DNA from: Fallopia convolvulus
Lineage: Eukaryota > Streptophyta > Magnoliopsida > Caryophyllales > Polygonaceae
Reading direction: 5' to 3'
Length of the DNA: 64,000 nucleotides
NCBI GenBank assembly: GCA_964016875.1
Contig: OZ024724.1
Coordinates: 51,648,438 to 51,712,437 of the forward strand
The position numbers and the translations under genes were made by a program. Numbering within the stretch: the stretch's first letter is position 1; the number at the start of each line of letters is the position of its first letter. Positions 58,818-64,000 of this stretch are shown here, in pieces. The notes under the pieces are model-generated. The model was not told the origin of the DNA and ran no database searches. It saw only the letters and a program-made list of their open reading frames with translations.

Positions 58818-61800
58818 ATGGCGTATCAGTCGATTCCTGTTCAGCCTGGCTCAGGATCGAGCTCTAGTTCTGGTTCTCGTTACTTGAATTCGCCCTTCGG
58901 CGATACCACCTTCACCAAGGTTTTCGTCGGAGGTCTCGCTTGGGAAACTCAGAGCGATACCTTGCGTCACTTTTTCGAGCAATTTGGGGACATTCTCGAG
59001 GCTGTTGTTATCGCTGACAAGAACACCGGCCGCTCCAAAGGCTATGGTTTCGTGAGTCCTCTTTTTCTCAGTATTTCTTCAGAAATTGCTATTGCGATTT
59101 GATGACGATTATACCAGTGCACTTGTTCTTATTCTTCCCTCATATCTGGAGTTTTCAGGTGACATTCCGGGATCCTGAAGCTGCGAAGAGGGCTTGTGCT
59201 GATCCAACACCCGTCATCGATAATCGTCGTGCAAATTGCAACTTGGCGTCCCTTGGACGGCCCCGACAAGTTCTTGCCTCTGGTATATATTTCAATCCCA
59301 CATTGCCCATTATTCAACTTCTTTATTTGTGAAGTCACTCTAGCTCAAACGCCGTGACTTTTCATTCAACTACTCTTTCTCCAGATTCTTTTTCCTTCAT
59401 ACTTGCAATATGTCTCCATTGTATTCCACTCCCTTCGTCTCCAATATCTAATTTATCTTCTTTGAGCACTCTTGTCATTTTGCAACATCTGTGTACTGTC
59501 ATTATCTGTCTGAATCCTTGACATTTTATATCTCTATCTTTTCAACAAATTGTTTGTTCAACTTTTTTCTAGTATATCATTGCTTAGTATTTGTCTTTTG
59601 TTGATAAATTTGTTAATGTTAGTAGTACGATTTTTTATTTATGGTGTTACTGAGTAACTTGTTATCTTATTTATTTATGTTAAAATGTTAATTAATGCCT
59701 ATTTCTCTCATTGAGTTACCTGCTAATTTTAATGGAATTATCATGAGCAAGCAATCTACATTTCTTCCAACCAAACAGTGTATAAAAGTTGTTCTGTTTT
59801 ACCGTAGTTTGCAGGAAAGTGAGTTGTGTGGGCATGGACTTCTTCTTTCTTGCTTTATTCACTTATTATTTGATTGCTTGATGATTTATTTAACGATTTT
59901 AAGAATCCAATTTTAGAAATATATCTTGAATTTGTATTTATAATGTTTTTTATTTTTTAAAAGGGTTTAGACTTTCATATCTAGGATTTTAGTTTCTATA
60001 TTAGAATTCTTATCCTATGCCCTTAGGGTATAGGATAGAAAAACCGTTTATTTAATCATTCATTTGTTTGGAAATTAGGATAGCGAGGGTCGACATTGCT
60101 TGTGCTGTATTTTCTTGAGTTGCCCTCTTTAATTCTTTCTGCCCATTCTTTGTTTATGATAATTTCTTCTATGAATGTGTATTTATGGTGCTTGAGATCT
60201 TCTAGAATCTAGAAAGTTTTCATTATTTGGTTGAGCATATGTTCCTTTCATAAGTTCTTTTAGTTCATTTTGAAAGCCCGAGTTGCTTAATTTGACATTG
60301 TTCTTTTCTTTTCTGGGATTTATCATGAAAATGTTTTTAGGGCACTTGAGATCTCCTACCCCCTTCATTGGACACAATCGTGCAACTGTTGGAGGGTTCG
60401 GCTATCAGCAGTCAGTTCCTTACAGCTACCAGCAAGGATATATGTATTCTCTGTATGGGTATGTTGTAGAACAGACATCTGTGCACTCCTGTAGTCAATA
60501 AATTTTATATAGCTCGTATAATTCTAAGCAATCTCCATTCTAGAACAAAGCACAATATTGATCTGCATTGTTACTGATATTGGTACAACCTCTTCATTTT
60601 CTGCATTTTGTTATGTCCAGTGATGTACGTTTCAACTGCATACAGTTGCCTCTTTTTAGAATGTTGTGTATTTTCTCATTCATTTTTTTCTTCTTCTCTG
60701 ATTGTTCCTTAAATTTTTATGATATTCATCTTAGCATTATAAAGGTGCATTTTGGTACTGTGACATCCTGGAGTGGAGAATTAAGGGTTGATAATGTGTA
60801 ATTGCAAGTTTGCAACTTGCCACACTTCAAAGTATATTAATTTGTAGGTGCAGAGGTGGTCTCCGGGCTTGATTGTTCTGCCTAAGAAGCATAGTATAAT
60901 AGTTGGTTAGTGATTAGTGATACTTGGTTGCGGGATTGATATTGATTGCAGTTTGAGCTCTTCTGCTTGTCCGTTTTGTGGTCATGTTGCAATAGATGTG
61001 ATCCAGACTATGTTATCTTACTGTTTTCCCCTCCACTCCTTGGAGATAACATGATGAAAATTATGAATTTGTTCATTCATGACAAGGATTTTTTTATCTA
61101 AATGAAAGATGTCCACATTTTATCTAATTACATGGATTCTGTTGCCCTTCAGATATTATGTCACAAAAGTCCTACCTTCTTGCTTGCATATCTTGTGGTA
61201 AAGTTCCTCAAATTCGTTTTCCTTTTTGTCTCTGTACAGATATCCACAATATGGACCTAAACAATCCTACACACAGGTCAGTACAGCTAAAAATTGGATG
61301 GTCAATGTGTTCAGTATTCAAATTTAAGAAAAACTGTTTCCCTAACACTTGCGTTATTTTCACTATTGATTCTTCTTGTAGGGTCTTTATAATCCTTACA
61401 CAAGTCAACAGTACCTTCAGCTTTACGGAGTTCCTGGTACTGGAAGTACTGCAGTCTATCCTTATGGACAAATTGGTCATTCTATCCCCAACAGCCATGG
61501 TTACACACCTTTCCAGGGTTATGTGGCACCAGGACAACACATTGTCCAATTTGGTGGACCTGGCATGAATTCCATGGCAACATCTCCAATCCCCAGCATT
61601 CAGTCGCCATATCATGCAGGTAATTTATTTTCTTCTGATATACATTTCAATAGTGTTGATGTCTTCCAATTTGTTTCCAGCATCTATGATGAAGTTGTCT
61701 TGTTGTACTCTTTTATGGCTGTATATGGATCCTTGAATTCTCTTTTGTAAGATCTTAGTCCTATGTCTTTTTGGATCTTTGATCCTATTACAGGTCTGGT

Positions 61801-62168
61801 TGTGTGTTTCTTTCCCTCTGAGATCCATTTATAAATTTGTGGATCATGCTTCAGAGTCTGCGGCACATGGTAGTAATATTCAGTTGCATAATATGTAACA
61901 CTTAACACATTCAGTTCTTCATTAAGATGCAGATAGTCCACATTCCCACGAGTAATTGGTGTAGAAGTAACTAGATTGAGAAAGAATATTCAATATTTAT
62001 TTTCCCACATTGATCCCTGAAATTTTTATCTAGAGCTTTAATCACCAGGTTTCTGGCCTTGACCTTTCAGGTGTATTAACTCCTGTTCCAGCACAATCAC
62101 AGTTTATGATTCCTGCTCATTCTCCTCAGTTTATGCAAGCTGGCACTTCTGACCAAACATCAGGATGA
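58818..62168 (+). CDS. RRM-type RNA-binding protein (RBP24/38-like, plant At1g76460 type)
   Basis: Six exons: 58818-59051, 59159-59282, 60341-60458, 61240-61276, 61382-61619 and 62071-62168, with matching phases and GT-AG borders; 282 residues. After a Ser/Gly-rich leader, one RRM spans about residues 33-110, with RNP2 KVFVGGLAW and RNP1 split across exon 1/2 (GRSKGYGF then VTF). The conserved RRANCNLASLGRPR tail of this family follows. The rest is low-complexity Tyr/Gln/Pro/Gly (YGPKQSYTQ, NPYTSQQYLQLYG). Arabidopsis relatives are small single-RRM proteins, including ARP1-like ones. It likely binds RNA; specific targets cannot be told from sequence. Intact, no anomalies seen. Confidence 0.93.
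60007..60040. repeat. Hairpin palindrome in intron 2 of the RRM gene
   Basis: TTCTTATCCTATGCCC is followed by TTAGGGTATAGGATAGAA, a near-perfect inverted repeat. It may be the middle of a small MITE or simply a hairpin. Confidence 0.5.
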
Positions 62169-64000
62169 AGGACTGGTTTTTGGTTAGTATTGTATCGAGC
62201 TGCAGTTTTGTTTCTATTCTTCTTCTGTTGCAATTTTTCATTGATTTTTTTTTCCTTCCCCGCACTAGGTATCCTTAGATTGCAGCAGGACTAAGAACAG
62301 CTGTTCTGCTACTTTAGTGGCGGGCTTCAGATCTAGCCTTGCAAGTCATCCTATTTGCATTCTAGAGGTACCAATTCTTTTCTTCCCTTTAGAAGAGTTG
62401 TCTGTTATCCAACTTTAATTTCATCATGTTCAGAGGTTTAAAAAGCCAGATGTAGAGGCCTATGATGTCATCCACCTACTTTTTGACTGCATAAGCATAT
62501 GATTGGGTTTGAAATTCTCTTTAGGTATGATTATATATAGTTGCTACTGTACAAGAGAGGATTAACCAGGCAATCTAGTTCTGACAAGTTTTGGTATGCC
62601 CTCTTTTTCTTTGATTTGTCATAGACTCAACCATGAAGATATGGGGTTGTAGGAATGTATGACCATTGAGATGTTTTTTCATGATATAAGCCTTTGACTG
62701 ATCAATTGTCCGCCAATAATAGAACGATTTAGGCTTTGTTCTTCATATTCATCTATAAAGTCGACTTTGTAAAGAGAATGTCTTTATTATGAAAATGGCT
62801 TATTGTGATAGGGAAGGAATGAGGTTACCGGTTTCTGTAAAGGAATGTACATTCCCTGAGTTGACCACAGATGATTCATTCGGGTATGAACAAGTCTACA
62901 TATTTATAGTTGAATTTTATGGTGGTTAACTGGCTATAATGTACATAGTTTGAAGTTTGTAGGTGGATATTGAAAAGCCTGTATTCAATAGTTATAATGT
63001 GTACTGTTGTTGCACCCGAAATATGCTTATACAGTTGTATTGTTCTTTTTTTTTTTTGTATTGCAGAGGATGAGATACATATGAGGTTTCTTAATTGTTA
63101 TTTTTCATCCTGATAAATATGAAATATTAGTGTGTAACGATGTGTATGTTGGGTTTGTTTAGAAGGTCATCCATAGTCATGTTCACCAGAGAGGTCAAAA
63201 GTCAAGTGTATTGAGTCGCTCCATATGGTGGTGGAGAAAGAGTCATGGAAGACTGGTGGTTCTTCCTAGACGATGATGCATCTAAAAGCCCTCGTCGTTG
63301 TCAGATTGCTCACCGTGACTGACACAGGATAATGCATTGGAAGTTGCTGGAAATGGTTTCCGGTAACAGTGTAAGTTGGTTATCATGTAGAGTAAAAACC
63401 AGACAAGCAAAGGAAGGAAAAAAAAAACAGAATCCACAGAGGACAGATTTGTAAAGCATCAGGTTAGAATCAACATATGATTCTTTCATAGTGATAGTGT
63501 AGTGAAGTGATCCCGCCATGGGATTCCAGTATTTAGTCAGTCGGGTTAGCATGCTAAATGCGTAATTAGGTTATTGTGCATAGATGGGAGAAGCATTTGG
63601 TGTCTCTCTCTATCTCCCTCTTCTTCATCTTATTCCTCTGTAGACAGAAAAAAAAAAATCTTACTTTCTAGCTCCTTGTCAAAGCTGTGAAGTGTGAATC
63701 ATGTATTGCTGAATGAGTGAATGCATATCCATACTTCCATAAAAAGATGATATGAATCACGTAAACTGAGCTGGATTGACCAAAAGAAAAGTAACATTTA
63801 ACCTTTAAAATGGTATTTGAGTCGAGGATTGTAGGAAATCGGGCTCGTTTGGTTATATACCTAGGTCCTAGGGTATATGGAATTGGGTTAGGTATGACCT
63901 GTTTTTGGTTTTTAGTGTTTGGTATGAAACAAGGTTTAGATATGGTTTATTCTCATTCCTTTAAAATACATATGAGCTTGTACCTTATTTTTGAGAAGGA
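62169..64000. other. 3' region of the RRM gene and intergenic DNA
   Basis: The first part is probably 3' untranslated sequence, perhaps spliced. No further gene is supported. At about 63,843 a CTCGTTTGGTT...CCTAGGTCCTAGGG sequence, typical of MITE ends, begins but runs off the window. Confidence 0.4.

Noticed and set aside
1..64000. tRNA, rRNA or organelle-derived DNA
   Set aside because: I saw no cloverleaf-like, rRNA-like or plastid/mitochondrial gene sequence while reading; a dedicated scan was not possible.

Overview
The window looks like nuclear DNA of a dicot plant. Genes have many GT-AG introns, intergenic DNA is AT-rich, and there are nested LTR retrotransposons, MITEs, a SINE-like retroposon and a Mutator-like (FAR1-type) transposon. 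Three conserved plant genes are recognisable. I cannot name the species; an asterid is possible (the SINE tail resembles families described there), but this is a weak inference.

Layout: 1-4.0 kb is repeat debris: a coiled-coil relic, a TIR element, and a Copia LTR/polypurine-tract relic. 4.0-17.9 kb is a structurally complete Ty3/gypsy element of Tat type: near-identical LTRs, AAACC target duplication, gag-pro and pol on the + strand, and a 47-bp minisatellite. It also carries an intron-containing antisense gene that is itself split by a solo LTR. 17.9-20.0 kb shows no gene. 20.05-28.13 kb is an EH-domain endocytic adaptor gene (AtEH/Pan1 type) with 13 exons; its intron 7 holds a SINE-like retroposon, which in turn holds a solo LTR and a MITE. 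28.84-30.57 kb is a convergent, intronless F-box/kelch gene (CFK1-like). 31.4-34.4 kb shows no gene. 34.4-40.8 kb is an old, decayed Ty1/copia element on the minus strand, followed by an LTR fragment. 42.5-57.6 kb is a 15.1-kb Mutator-like transposon with ~95-bp terminal inverted repeats and a perfect 9-bp target duplication. 57.8 kb is a Stowaway MITE, and 58.8-62.2 kb is a six-exon RRM RNA-binding protein gene.

The most unusual feature is inside the Mutator-like element. It carries two convergent genes: a FAR1-type transposase on the minus strand and a Ulp1-protease-like gene on the plus strand. Nine blocks of non-coding DNA, in introns of both genes, between the genes and upstream of the transposase, are filled with roughly 80 copies of an AAAAGTGCAT core. 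All copies I saw read in the same direction whichever gene they lie in. They are mostly spaced 21 bp apart, which is two helical turns. The spacer sequence differs between blocks while the core and the period are kept. I propose these are binding-site arrays for a transposon-encoded protein, comparable in concept to the short motif clusters bound by VANC anti-silencing proteins of Arabidopsis VANDAL elements. The Ulp1-like protein appears to have lost all three catalytic residues, so it may be decayed or may be a non-proteolytic DNA or chromatin factor.

Most transposon genes here are broken by stops, frameshifts, active-site substitutions or later insertions. The three host genes appear intact.
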